Made by a program: the position numbers and the translations under genes. A model generated the notes under the pieces. The model saw only the letters and a program-made list of their open reading frames with translations, did no database searches and had not been told where the DNA came from. Positions 45,875 to 55,176 of a stretch of 64,000 nt of DNA are shown here, one piece after another (the stretch's first letter is position 1; each line of letters begins with the position of its first letter). This DNA comes from Asparagopsis taxiformis (taxonomy: Eukaryota; Rhodophyta; Florideophyceae; Bonnemaisoniales; Bonnemaisoniaceae): NCBI GenBank assembly GCA_030407315.1, contig JALQPE010000059.1, positions 62,001 to 126,000 of the forward strand, given 5' to 3'.

Positions 45875-48481
45875 TTATGTAAACCACTGAGGAGCTGAAC
45901 TGGTCTTAGCCAACTTCTTTTTGTACGAGTCTACCAGCGCGTCAAACTTGTTATCTCTTTCCATTTCAGAGGCGCTTCTCTTCTTCTTGGCTTTCTTCCG
46001 TTTAGGATCTGGCTTTTCGGATTTCTCATCCACACGGCTGAAAGACGGATCTTCATCCCAATCATCACCACTATATCTTCTAGCTTGCTTACGTTTTGGA
46101 CTCGGGCTTGATGTACCGCCAGGTATCTTGCGAGATTTCGCAATATGCTCTTCTTCTTCTATCTGGTCTGCTCTCTGTCGCTTCAGAACTGATTTCTTTT
46201 CGGATTTGGAAAGTTTCTTGGTGCGATCCACGGATCCCTTCTTTTGCCTCTCACTCGTGAGATTCTGAACATCAGGTACAGATATACCAGCCAAGTTATC
46301 ACGTTTCCTTTGCTTGTGTTCTTCCGATAGCTTCTTGCCTTTTTCCTTAATTCGCTCAATAATTTGGACCTTCCGTCTATCTTCAACAGAAAACTCAACC
46401 ATCAACCTTCTCTCTCCCCACTGTTTGCGTAGATAGCGCTCTCGGTGGGAATCAATCTGCAGGGCTTTTGGTTTCAGTCGAATAATCATCTCTAGAGCTT
46501 TTGGATTGTTGTTAACGGCATGAAGAGCCTGCAGTGCGTGTTCATGCTTCGAAAACTGAACAAAACCATATCCCTTGGATCTCTCGTTCCGATCTGCATC
46601 CCTGACAACAGAGCAATGTACAATTCGAACAGGGTCGCCATTACTCGTCGGCTTCGAACCGTCTCCTTTTCTATTTTTCCCAGGTGTCTCAGAATAACCA
46701 GCAGCTGATAGGAACATGTGCTTCACAATTTTCTCATCAAAGTCTCGGGGAAGATTGCGCACACTCAGCCTGACGTCTGATACAAAAGCATTGGGGTTAT
46801 GAGCCAACTTTTCTTTCTTCGCTTTAGCTGCCTTTGCTCTTCGGTTGAGCTCATCTTGAGAAAGACCATGGGCTTCCGGTGTTCCCGCTTTGATCATCCC
46901 TACAAAGGACAATCTCAAATTCCTCGGATCTTCGTCCTTCTGGTTTTTACCACTCGAAGATTCCACCACTTCCTTGACTTTCGTTCGATCAACGGCCTTC
47001 GAGATCATCAATGGCCTACCCTGAAGCATAAAACCTGTATTTTGTTTGGCTGTAGACTTGCCGTCCCGAACGTCACCTTGGCCAGCTATAGAAACTGCCT
47101 TGACAGCATGTACTGAGTCCACAAAGCGAACAAATGCGGTACCTCGTGGTCGTCCAGTAACAGGATTTGATACAAGAACAGCTTGTTCCACAGGACCGAA
47201 CTTTTCTGCCATTGCTTTCCAAAGTTCCGAGGCAGAAGTTTCAAAAAGTAGATTTCTAATGAAGACTGTGCGCGTCAACTCATCCTCAGTGCTAGCGGCA
47301 GGTTTTGTCGAAGGTGCAGCCTTTGTTTCGTCTCCATCTTTGCTTATTTCCTCAATTTCCTGAGCATCATCTTCTTGGATTTCACTTCCCTCATTCTCTA
47401 CTGATTCATTATCGTCTTCAGATCCACTTTCATCAGACGAATCATTTTCGCTACCGCTATCCGAATTGCTCCCGGACTCATTTTCTGAGCCACTGTCGTC
47501 TGGTTCATTGACTTCTTCATCAACCTCGGTTTGCGCGACATAAGACTTTTTCCCAATGGCCATATCGACGGCAACAGTCCTGTTCCCAATCTTCGATCCA
47601 TTAAGCTTTGACATGGCGTACTTAGCATCGGACACTAGAAAATACTCCACAAAGGCGTAGCCCCCGCACGCAACAGCATCGTCTGAAGGATGCTTCAGCT
47701 TTTCACTTTCAATCTTCAGAACATTTGCAGGCGCCAAAGAAAGATCCCTGACTGGTGCAACCTTTTCACATGTTTCACGCAGCTGCGCTGGAGAAATTAT
47801 GAACGGCAAATTTCTCACAATCAACCTCGTTCGCTTGCCACCCTTCAAGGCCTCGATCACCGCCGAGAACTTGTCGCCATGTGCCCTGACGGCAGCTTTG
47901 CCTGCTTTCGGCCACGTAGTAAACACACAGCGAGCCTCAGTACCATCAGCAGTCAGCGCACAGCTCTCAAACTTGGAACCCTTTTCATCTGCGCCGACGG
48001 CGTCCCGGGCCTCTTCTTCGGTAATCGCGGCCCCCTTTTCAGTGGACGACAGAACAACAGTTCGCATTGCCAGCGAGCCCACCAACAAAGCTGTCTTTTT
48101 CGCGGCTACTGCTTCCTCGTCGAGAGCGGCGCTCTGCGGGGCAGATGCGACCCGCGGACGTTTTTTGGGCAGTCCACCGTCTGCATCGGCCTCGGTGCCG
48201 TCGCGTCCGCCGCTTCGTAGGCGTGGTTTGGCGAGGTCGAGCGATAATTTACGCCCGTGCAGTAGGGATCGATTCAGCGTTTTAATAGCCGAGTCTGCAT
48301 CTTCTGCAAGCGCGTAATGGACAAAACCAAAGCCCTTGCAGGTTAGTGAACCAGCATCTGTGACGACAAAGCAACGGCGGATCGGACCAATGGCACCGAA
48401 GTGCGCCTCGAGATCTGCGCTTGTTGTTTTGGCGTGGAGGTTGCGAACGAAAAGGGTTGCGACCTTTTTCGACTCTGACAT
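45875..48481 (-). CDS. NOP4: RBM28/Nop4-like nucleolar RNA-binding protein
   Basis: 868 residues with four RRMs: RRM1 (about 9-85; TLFVRNL, KGFGFVHY), RRM2 (about 215-310; RLIVRNLP, GYAFVEY), an acidic Ser/Asp/Glu spacer, RRM3 (TVFIRNLLFE, RGTAFVRF) and RRM4 (LSVRNLPRDFDE, KGYGFVQF). A Lys/Arg-rich tail follows. The four-RRM layout with a central acidic region is that of Nop4/RBM28, needed for 60S subunit maturation in the nucleolus. ATG 48481 confirmed. It ends 114 bases from RRF, convergent. Confidence 0.9.
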   Translation of the reverse strand: MSESKKVATLFVRNLHAKTTSADLEAHFGAIGPIRRCFVVTDAGSLTCKGFGFVHYALAEDADSAIKTLNRSLLHGRKLSLDLAKPRLRSGGRDGTEADADGGLPKKRPRVASAPQSAALDEEAVAAKKTALLVGSLAMRTVVLSSTEKGAAITEEEARDAVGADEKGSKFESCALTADGTEARCVFTTWPKAGKAAVRAHGDKFSAVIEALKGGKRTRLIVRNLPFIISPAQLRETCEKVAPVRDLSLAPANVLKIESEKLKHPSDDAVACGGYAFVEYFLVSDAKYAMSKLNGSKIGNRTVAVDMAIGKKSYVAQTEVDEEVNEPDDSGSENESGSNSDSGSENDSSDESGSEDDNESVENEGSEIQEDDAQEIEEISKDGDETKAAPSTKPAASTEDELTRTVFIRNLLFETSASELWKAMAEKFGPVEQAVLVSNPVTGRPRGTAFVRFVDSVHAVKAVSIAGQGDVRDGKSTAKQNTGFMLQGRPLMISKAVDRTKVKEVVESSSGKNQKDEDPRNLRLSFVGMIKAGTPEAHGLSQDELNRRAKAAKAKKEKLAHNPNAFVSDVRLSVRNLPRDFDEKIVKHMFLSAAGYSETPGKNRKGDGSKPTSNGDPVRIVHCSVVRDADRNERSKGYGFVQFSKHEHALQALHAVNNNPKALEMIIRLKPKALQIDSHRERYLRKQWGERRLMVEFSVEDRRKVQIIERIKEKGKKLSEEHKQRKRDNLAGISVPDVQNLTSERQKKGSVDRTKKLSKSEKKSVLKRQRADQIEEEEHIAKSRKIPGGTSSPSPKRKQARRYSGDDWDEDPSFSRVDEKSEKPDPKRKKAKKKRSASEMERDNKFDALVDSYKKKLAKTSSAPQWFT

Positions 48482-48807
48482 GGCCAGGTTGTAATTGAAT
48501 TGATGCGTGGAGCGCAGTTGGAGGCGACCGTTGCCTGAGAGACGACGGGGCTGGTGGAGATGAGGAATTCTACGCCTTCGCCGTCGGAAAGAGCTCAGCG
48601 ATGGAATTCAAACGTTCCAAATAATTATGATAAGTTAAATTAATTTTATTACTCAACAAGTGGACCAATTAAACTTATTCTTCCAACTGCAAGACACTTA
48701 TGATGGACTCGCTCTTCACACGCACAGTTCTTTCCCGGCGAGGCGCTCTACGCATCATCATCATTGCCAACTCATTCCATCACCGACATTAACCATCCGC
48801 AAGAATC
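48482..48807. other. Divergent intergenic region, Nop4 / CSN8
   Basis: 326 bases between head-to-head starts; AT-rich centre, no ORF or RNA gene supported. Confidence 0.5.
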
Positions 48808-49395
48808 ATGAGCACCATCACAGCTGTGCTGGAAGCAGGCGATGAAGAAAAGATAATTAATTTCTGTGAAGAAGGCGAACTATCATCAGCAGTGAAAGGG
48901 GAAGCGCATCCATACGCGGCCGTTCATCTAATCTGTCTTCTTCTGCAGGAAGACCTATGCGAAGCCCGTTTCCTCTGGAAGCGATTGCCTCAAAGCGAGA
49001 AAGAGAAGGAGGACATCGCAACAACGTGGCGTGCAACACAAGCATTATGGCGATCGGATTTCCCGTCGTTCTACACGGCCATGACATCGCACGTCTGGTC
49101 GACACAACTGCAACCTCTGGTCGACAAACTACTAGCCGACACGCGTAAATCAGCGGTCAAACTAATTTCAAATGCCTTCTCCGTCATTACTGTCGATCGT
49201 GCCGTTGGGCTTGTCGGACTCGACCGGTCTGGACTGGCGGCAATGTGCTCCGAGCTCGGCTGGCGACTCGAGAATGACTGCGTGCTACCCACAGCCAGCA
49301 CGGGTGATAGCGGTGTAAAGGACGGCGCTGCCGGGTCTATTGCCGAGCTGCAAACGCTCACTGAGCAGTTGCTGCGGCTACAGACAGCGTCTTGA
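48808..49395 (+). CDS. CSN8: COP9 signalosome subunit 8
   Basis: 195 residues, all within the CSN8/PSMD8/eIF3K PCI-related fold. The segment DLCEARFLWKRLPQSEK, then WRATQALWRSDFPSFYTAM and WS.., matches CSN8 well, followed by TRKSAVKLISNAFSVITVDRAVGLVGL. CSN8 is the smallest subunit of the cullin-deneddylating signalosome, and its presence suggests a complete eight-subunit complex. Single exon; ATG 48808 is preceded by an A-rich context. Convergent with SNU13, 151 bases apart. Confidence 0.88.
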   Translation: MSTITAVLEAGDEEKIINFCEEGELSSAVKGEAHPYAAVHLICLLLQEDLCEARFLWKRLPQSEKEKEDIATTWRATQALWRSDFPSFYTAMTSHVWSTQLQPLVDKLLADTRKSAVKLISNAFSVITVDRAVGLVGLDRSGLAAMCSELGWRLENDCVLPTASTGDSGVKDGAAGSIAELQTLTEQLLRLQTAS

Positions 49396-49546
49396 GCGGT
49401 TTGGAGCAGAGCTAGGTCAACGTGTTTGTCGTTTATACACAGTAGCACTAGGTGTAAATATGTCCGTCACGCATGATGAAGTGGCGACTCGGTCATATCG
49501 TGCCATTTCATCAATACTAACATTTGTACACAGACAATATGGTTCA

Positions 49547-50030
49547 CTAGATTAGCAGCCGTTCAATCTCATCGCGCAGATTGCGCACCTGCGAGGATAT
49601 GGCGGAGCCCTCGTGGGTGAGCACAGAGCAGGCAATGACGGCGCGAGGAACACCGCAGGCACGGCCGAGAGATACCTTGGAAGGAACGAACACGTAGGGA
49701 ATATTCTTGTCCTCACAGAGAAGCGGCAGATGGAGCAGGATTTCTAGCGGCTCTGCATCGCCTGCCATCACGATGAATTCAGCCTGACCGCGGTTCAGCG
49801 CCTTGGTGGCCTCGTTGGCTCCCTTCTTCATCTGCTTGTAGTTTGTCGCCTGTTGCACGAGGTCGAGCACTTTGACGCAGAGGTCCGCATTTGCCATTGG
49901 GACCGCTTTTGGGTTCGTTTCTTGCTATAGAGCCGGGCACGGGTCATGGAACGGGGAGATATGTTAGAATTTGAACCAAAGGCGCTTTCAAACTCGAGTG
50001 TCTTGTGATTGTGTGACTTACCAATGTCAT
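49547..50030 (-). CDS. SNU13: SNU13 (15.5K) L7Ae-family protein, two exons (9-nt first exon)
   Basis: The apparent ATG at 49897 truncates the conserved start: the frame upstream encodes [12 protein letters not shown], matching the family's NPKAYPLADAHL, and is then closed by the TAG of a splice acceptor. Reconstruction: exon 1 50030-50022 (ATG ACA TTG), intron 50021-49925 (97 nt; GTAAGT, CTAAC, CTATAG), exon 2 49924-49547. The product has 128 residues, exactly the human length, with [13 protein letters not shown] and [19 protein letters not shown]. It binds kink-turns in U4 snRNA and box C/D snoRNAs. Divergent from AFG2. Confidence 0.93.
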
Positions 50031-50405
50031 GGTTGCGCTAAACACAGAGAGTGACTTATTCAGTCCGGACAGAAGTTTGCAGCAGAGATTCGGAATCACT
50101 TGACCGGAACACGAGCTTAGCACTGGCACGAGCAGTGCAAAAGATAAAGCCTTCGGCGGATCAAAACGGCGGCCGTTAACATACACGTTTGAGACCTAAG
50201 CAAAGTACACGTGTTCATTGTGTGGGATCAAAGTTGTGATCTAAATTTGCAGTTATTTTATCGACTCGTCACGATTCCACACAGAAAGCATCGGAATAGG
50301 ATCATCGGGTTGACGATAAAACGCACTGTTGACATCATCTGCGTCTCGCATTTGCTTTTTGTTCAGCAAGCAACTGTCAACGGACGATGTAAATCGCAAC
50401 AGAAG
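50031..50405. other. Divergent intergenic region, SNU13 / AFG2
   Basis: 375 bases between head-to-head genes. The AFG2 frame is open back to an ATG at 50211, but the encoded N-terminus is not family-like. No RNA gene seen. Confidence 0.5.
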
Positions 50406-52847
50406 ATGCCTCCCCACCATCTCTCATCATTAGACCGTTTGGTCTCCCAAGCGCGCAACATACGCGCTCCCCCGCCACGCAGCGTAACCGCAGCAGGTGT
50501 GGCCTGTTTCAATGCAAATGATATGCAGAGAGCGCGATTATCCGTCACCCAACTCGTGAGAATAACGTATCAAACGGACGAATCTTCACGAACGACAATT
50601 GCACAAGCATGGCCCTTGGACGCTGTCGAGGATTCATACGTCGCTCTAGATGTCGCCACATTGGCCACATTGGGTCTCGTGCCCGGCGATGTCTCGTCTG
50701 GATTAGCGGTGCTCAAAAGTCCCCGTCGACGCAAGGATGTCAAAAGTCCGCGCTCGAATAAACGTCCTACTAGGACAGATACTTCGCGTACGTCGACACC
50801 GCGCGCAAACACACAGCCCGATATTGACGAGAATGGACAGCTGGGTAAGATGGTTAATGTTGTTGCGATTCCTCTCGATTTCCACGTTGCTCCTGTACAT
50901 TCCGTGCATTTGAGTGTGAAGGATGAGCCGTTGTTGTTGTCGTCGGATGAATATCGCGCAATGGTGCATCGCGTTTTGATCGGACGTGTGTTGATGAAAG
51001 GCATGATTATTCCCATATCGATGCTTGGGAGATTTGTGCAATTGAGGGTGATTGATATATCGATTTCGGATATGACGCAGGTTGGTGGGGAAGATGCAGA
51101 TACAATAGGTAGATTTGAAACAATGACAGAGATAGTCAACGTGAATCCAGAAAAGCCAGCTGAAGCCACAGCTAATCATCCAAACAATCTAGCACTGATC
51201 GGTGGTCTCGACGAGCAAATCGAGCAGCTGAAACGACTAGCCCGTCCAGTTCTGCAGAAACAAGCAATCACCAATCCTGGTACTGCCCGGCGCACAATGA
51301 AGCTCCCACGCGGTGTCCTGTTGCACGGACCGCCCGGAACCGGGAAGACGATGCTCGCCTGCGCGATATCGCACCATTTTGAAGCGCATCTGCAAGTAAT
51401 CTGTGGTCCGGAGATTCTGGGCAATTACTCTGGTGATGCCGTGATGAAACTGGAGGCAATTTTTGATCGTGCATCCCGACAGAGACCCTGTGTCATAGTT
51501 CTTGATGAAATTGATGCGCTCTCACCGAAAAGAGATGCTGTGGACACAGATAACGTCCAAAGAAAGCTAACAGCTGCTCTTCTAACACTACTTGATGGCC
51601 ATGATGGGTCTAAATTGGAACGCGTTTTCATTATCGGAACAAGCAATCGTCCAGATGCTATTGATCAGGCCATGCGTCGACCAGGCCGCTTTGATCGTGA
51701 AATTGAGCTTAGCGCACCGAATGCGGAGGGACGCCATGCGATTTTATGTCTGCTGTCGGCTAGAGCCCGCGATGCTGGACGCCTGGACGTTTCCGCTGAG
51801 AAAGTTAAGAATATCGCCACAATAGCGTATGGTTTTGTTGGTGCCGATCTTGCGTCTTTATGGCGGGAAAGTGTCAACTCTGCGCTGAAACGCAGCTCGG
51901 ATGCAGCTGTGAACTATGATGATATACTTGCCGCATTGAAAGTTGTCCGACCAAGTGCACTACGGGAAGTCGCAGTGGAGATTCCATCCGTGAAATGGAA
52001 CGACATTGGAGGGAAGGAAGACGCCAAACAAAGATTACGCGAGTCGGTGGAATGGCCCCTAACAGAAGAAGGAAACCGACTTTTTAAATCCATAGGTGTC
52101 TCACCGCCAAAGGGCATCTTACTGTTTGGACCGCCAGGCTGCAGCAAGACTCTACTTGCGAAAGCAGTGGCAACAGAATCGGGGGCAAATTTCATCTCCG
52201 TCAAGGGACCGGAGTTGCTATCAAAGTGGGTTGGCGAAAGTGAGAAAGCGGTTCGTACGATTTTTCGACGAGCACGATTGGCGGCTCCGTGTGTGATTTT
52301 CTTTGATGAAATTGATGCCCTTGCGACATCAAGAAGTTTCACTACGGGGGCATCAGCGCAAGCACGAGTAGTTGCGCAGCTGCTAACTGAGATGGATGGC
52401 ATTGACACGGGCGGCTCAGCGGTTACAGATACCGGTAGTAGAGTGGTGGTCATTGCTGCAACAAATCGACCGGATTTATTGGATGAGGCGTTGCTACGTC
52501 CAGGAAGAATCGATGTGCAAATCCATATCGGTCTTCCGGATATGGTGGAGCGACTCTCGATTTTGAAGGTGCATTCGAGAAAGGTGCCCATTGCTGACGA
52601 CGTGGATTTGGAATATATCGCTGATGATATGCAAACGAACGGATTTTCTGGTGCTGAAGTGGCCGCTCTTGTCCGCGAAGCTGCCCTTGCTGCCATGGAG
52701 GAAGATCTGAAAGGAGCTGATCTCGTCAACAAAGTTCATTTCGATATCGCTCTGTCAAGGATTCGTCCAAGAACTCCTGTGCATGTTCTTTCCTATTTCG
52801 AGGACTACTTGTCGAAACTGGTTGGGCGCTATTGTGTCATAAAGTGA
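50406..52847 (+). CDS. AFG2: AFG2/SPATA5 (Drg1) AAA ATPase
   Basis: 813 residues from ATG 50406 (MPPHHLSSLDRL); ATG 50211 would add 65 atypical residues. A divergent N-domain (about 1-280) precedes two AAA modules. D1 has Walker A GPPGTGKT and Walker B VIVLDEID; D2 has Walker A GPPGCSKT, the Cys-Ser variant characteristic of AFG2/SPATA5, and Walker B VIFFDEID. The linker RPSALREVAVEIPSVKWNDIGG also points to this subfamily over CDC48 or NVL. AFG2 releases shuttling factors from cytoplasmic pre-60S ribosomes. Ends 162 bases from the convergent argC. Confidence 0.92.
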   Translation: MPPHHLSSLDRLVSQARNIRAPPPRSVTAAGVACFNANDMQRARLSVTQLVRITYQTDESSRTTIAQAWPLDAVEDSYVALDVATLATLGLVPGDVSSGLAVLKSPRRRKDVKSPRSNKRPTRTDTSRTSTPRANTQPDIDENGQLGKMVNVVAIPLDFHVAPVHSVHLSVKDEPLLLSSDEYRAMVHRVLIGRVLMKGMIIPISMLGRFVQLRVIDISISDMTQVGGEDADTIGRFETMTEIVNVNPEKPAEATANHPNNLALIGGLDEQIEQLKRLARPVLQKQAITNPGTARRTMKLPRGVLLHGPPGTGKTMLACAISHHFEAHLQVICGPEILGNYSGDAVMKLEAIFDRASRQRPCVIVLDEIDALSPKRDAVDTDNVQRKLTAALLTLLDGHDGSKLERVFIIGTSNRPDAIDQAMRRPGRFDREIELSAPNAEGRHAILCLLSARARDAGRLDVSAEKVKNIATIAYGFVGADLASLWRESVNSALKRSSDAAVNYDDILAALKVVRPSALREVAVEIPSVKWNDIGGKEDAKQRLRESVEWPLTEEGNRLFKSIGVSPPKGILLFGPPGCSKTLLAKAVATESGANFISVKGPELLSKWVGESEKAVRTIFRRARLAAPCVIFFDEIDALATSRSFTTGASAQARVVAQLLTEMDGIDTGGSAVTDTGSRVVVIAATNRPDLLDEALLRPGRIDVQIHIGLPDMVERLSILKVHSRKVPIADDVDLEYIADDMQTNGFSGAEVAALVREAALAAMEEDLKGADLVNKVHFDIALSRIRPRTPVHVLSYFEDYLSKLVGRYCVIK

Positions 52848-53009
52848 TCCGAATAAGTGAGATGGTACATATGCCATGGGAAGCAATTAACAATTTCTTT
52901 GCTTTCTGTGTTTCCAAAGCTTACGAATGAAACTAAACTAAGAGCAGTAAGACCAGAAATGAAACCCGACCGATCAGTGAGCAAACATTTCTCCCACGTA
53001 TGCACCGTC

Positions 53010-54167
53010 TCACGGGAATGTCGCAAGGTTCTCCAAACCCATTTTCTCAGGGAATCCCATCATAATATTCATATTCTGTACCGCTTGTCCAGAAGCCCCT
53101 TTAACAACATTATCAATCGCCGCAACAATAATAACACGACCATCAATCCTATCACCAACAACCTGCAGCACACAATGATTCGATCCACGCACATGCCTCG
53201 TCTGGGGTGGAGGTGCTCCTTCACCGAGCACATGAATAAATGGCTCATCATGATAGCGCTCCATCAGACATTTCCTCACATCATACACGGACACACCTGG
53301 CGCTGTTTTCGCATATATGGTTTCCAGAATCCCCCTCGACATCGGCATTAGATGCGGCGTAAACGTAACATGAACACCACCGCCATGCGCCTCTGACAAG
53401 CCCTGCTCTATTTCCGGCAAATGTCTATGACTAGCTACACCATAGGCAGAAATCCCATCGGCAACCTCGCAAAATAGCGTACCGACCTTTGGCGATCGGC
53501 CGGCGCCCGACGTGCCAGACTTTGCATCAATAACAATATCAGTTGGCAAGATAAGTCGGCTCTCCAACAAAGGCACGAGAGGCAACTGTGCTGCGGTGGG
53601 ATAGCAACCCGGATTGGCGACTAATCTGGCGTTACGAATTTTCTCTCGTGACAATTCACAAATTCCGTACACAGCCTCCTGCTGCAACTCGACAGCACGA
53701 TGTGCTCCGCCGTACCACTCTGCATAGGTATCGACGTCCTTGAGTCGGAAATCGGCGCTGAGATCCACGACGCGCAGCCCGTCCGCGAGGGGGAGATTGG
53801 CGATGATTTCCTGGGTGGTCGCATGGGGCAAACAGCAAAACACTAGATCGGCAACCGAAGTCCAATCGGAAATATCTGTGTTCTTGACCAGACGCGGCAA
53901 CGAGGTACCGAAAGCGCCGTATGCAAACTGCGGATACACCTCGCCGATGCTCTTGCCGGCGGATCGATCGGCGGTCAGCGCTGTGATTTGCGTGTGCGGA
54001 TGCTGCGCGAGGAGACGAAGCAGTTCGGCGCCGGTGTAGCCGCTGGCGCCGAGGATTCCGACACGGACTTTGGACGGCGTTGTTGTGACCATACGGATGT
54101 GCGGTGCGGATGCGGTGCGGCGTTGGCGGGGAAGCAGAGTTCCGGCGAGAAAGGCTGGTATTGACAT
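53010..54167 (-). CDS. argC: N-acetyl-gamma-glutamyl-phosphate reductase (plastid-type ArgC)
   Basis: 385 residues from ATG 54167. The frame is open further upstream but lacks an ATG. The N-terminus (SIPAFLAGTLLPRQRRTASAPHIR) is Arg/Ser-rich and non-acidic, fitting a plastid presequence. NADP fold: VRVGILGASGYTGAELLRLL. Active-site Cys in NPGCYPTAAQLPL; other conserved segments are DLSADFRL, IDAKSGTSGAGR and HRHLPEIEQ. It catalyses the third step of arginine/ornithine synthesis. It stands alone rather than fused to a kinase as in fungi, supporting a plant/algal host. Confidence 0.95.
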   Translation of the reverse strand: MSIPAFLAGTLLPRQRRTASAPHIRMVTTTPSKVRVGILGASGYTGAELLRLLAQHPHTQITALTADRSAGKSIGEVYPQFAYGAFGTSLPRLVKNTDISDWTSVADLVFCCLPHATTQEIIANLPLADGLRVVDLSADFRLKDVDTYAEWYGGAHRAVELQQEAVYGICELSREKIRNARLVANPGCYPTAAQLPLVPLLESRLILPTDIVIDAKSGTSGAGRSPKVGTLFCEVADGISAYGVASHRHLPEIEQGLSEAHGGGVHVTFTPHLMPMSRGILETIYAKTAPGVSVYDVRKCLMERYHDEPFIHVLGEGAPPPQTRHVRGSNHCVLQVVGDRIDGRVIIVAAIDNVVKGASGQAVQNMNIMMGFPEKMGLENLATFP

Positions 54168-54394
54168 TTGGAAATGTTGAATGGACGTAGCGAGAGCACA
54201 GTGTTTGCAATTTGGTCGTTGAGTGGCTTGCGAGATCTCAATTGTGCGTGGACGACGACATCGAACGATGCGCTGCGTGTCAGGACTGCGCTGGACGAAT
54301 TTAGTGTCCGTATCAAGTGATTTATTATTGTCCAATCGCGTTTTGACAAGTTGTTTGGGCTATATCTTGGCACGGCGCGTGAATTGTTAACCTG

Positions 54395-55036
54395 TTAGGA
54401 CCGTTGGTCAAGGCGTGTGCTCGTGTAGGCGACGAGCAGGATCACCTCGGCGATGTTCATGATGACTAGTCCGGTCGGTTTCTTGATTGCTGCCGCTGCG
54501 AATACTAATGTTGCAGCGGTGGTTAGTTGCCAATCGGAGAGGGATATGGCGATATGAAGCGTGCAGAGGAGCCAGATTATGGGCGGGAGAATGTCCAATT
54601 TCGATGTGTTGGTTTGTGTGAATCGGGCAAAGCCGCCCAGTAGGGGCTCGTTGATGTGGGTGAGGCGCCAGGAGGTTACCCGAGAGAGGGATGTCAGGAA
54701 TACAGGGATTACGGATAGTAAATGTTTGGATTGCGTGCTTGCTTTGGGGTGCAGTAGTTCATACGAGATTAGTGGACATAGAGGCAGGAGGAGTGTGTGT
54801 GAGAGAAAGCGCGGGTAGGATAGAATGAGGAGAAGCTTTAGTGGAAGATGGCGGCCTAGGGTTAGGATTAGATTGTCGTAGCATTGTGACAGCGCGGTTA
54901 GTATGAGTAGGATGTCTGCGATTGAAGGAGAAACAAGTGAGGTGTACAGTTTGTGAGCGATGAGGTAGTTTGTGAGTGTGAGAGTTACGAAGAGGACTTC
55001 AGCACGGGTTAGGGTTGTCGAGTTGTGAATAGACAT
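54395..55036 (-). CDS. Polytopic membrane protein of unknown function
   Basis: 213 residues from ATG 55036 (MSIHNSTTLTRAE); the longer open frame has no earlier ATG. Not recognised. At least five or six hydrophobic segments are visible, among them EVLFVTLTLTNYLIA, ADILLILTALSQ, LLPLCPLISYELL, LLSVIPVFLTSL, ILPPIIWLLCTLHIAIS and AATLVFAAAAI, with short Arg/Lys-containing loops. No signal peptide distinct from the first segment. It sits between argC and the SET-domain gene, all on the minus strand with separate spacers. Confidence 0.7.
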   Translation of the reverse strand: MSIHNSTTLTRAEVLFVTLTLTNYLIAHKLYTSLVSPSIADILLILTALSQCYDNLILTLGRHLPLKLLLILSYPRFLSHTLLLPLCPLISYELLHPKASTQSKHLLSVIPVFLTSLSRVTSWRLTHINEPLLGGFARFTQTNTSKLDILPPIIWLLCTLHIAISLSDWQLTTAATLVFAAAAIKKPTGLVIMNIAEVILLVAYTSTRLDQRS

Positions 55037-55176
55037 TGTGAACAGGACACGATGGTCACGCACGAGAAAGACGACGCTATCATGACGATTGAACTTTTGA
55101 GATATCGCGATCTCCAAGATGAGGTGAGATATTATCTCATTGCAAAGACGTGTACACGTTTCGACGATTTAACAAA

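Noticed and set aside
54168..54335. Longer ArgC N-terminus
   Set aside because: The open frame starts at a TTG; the first ATG is 54167, which also opens a plausible presequence.
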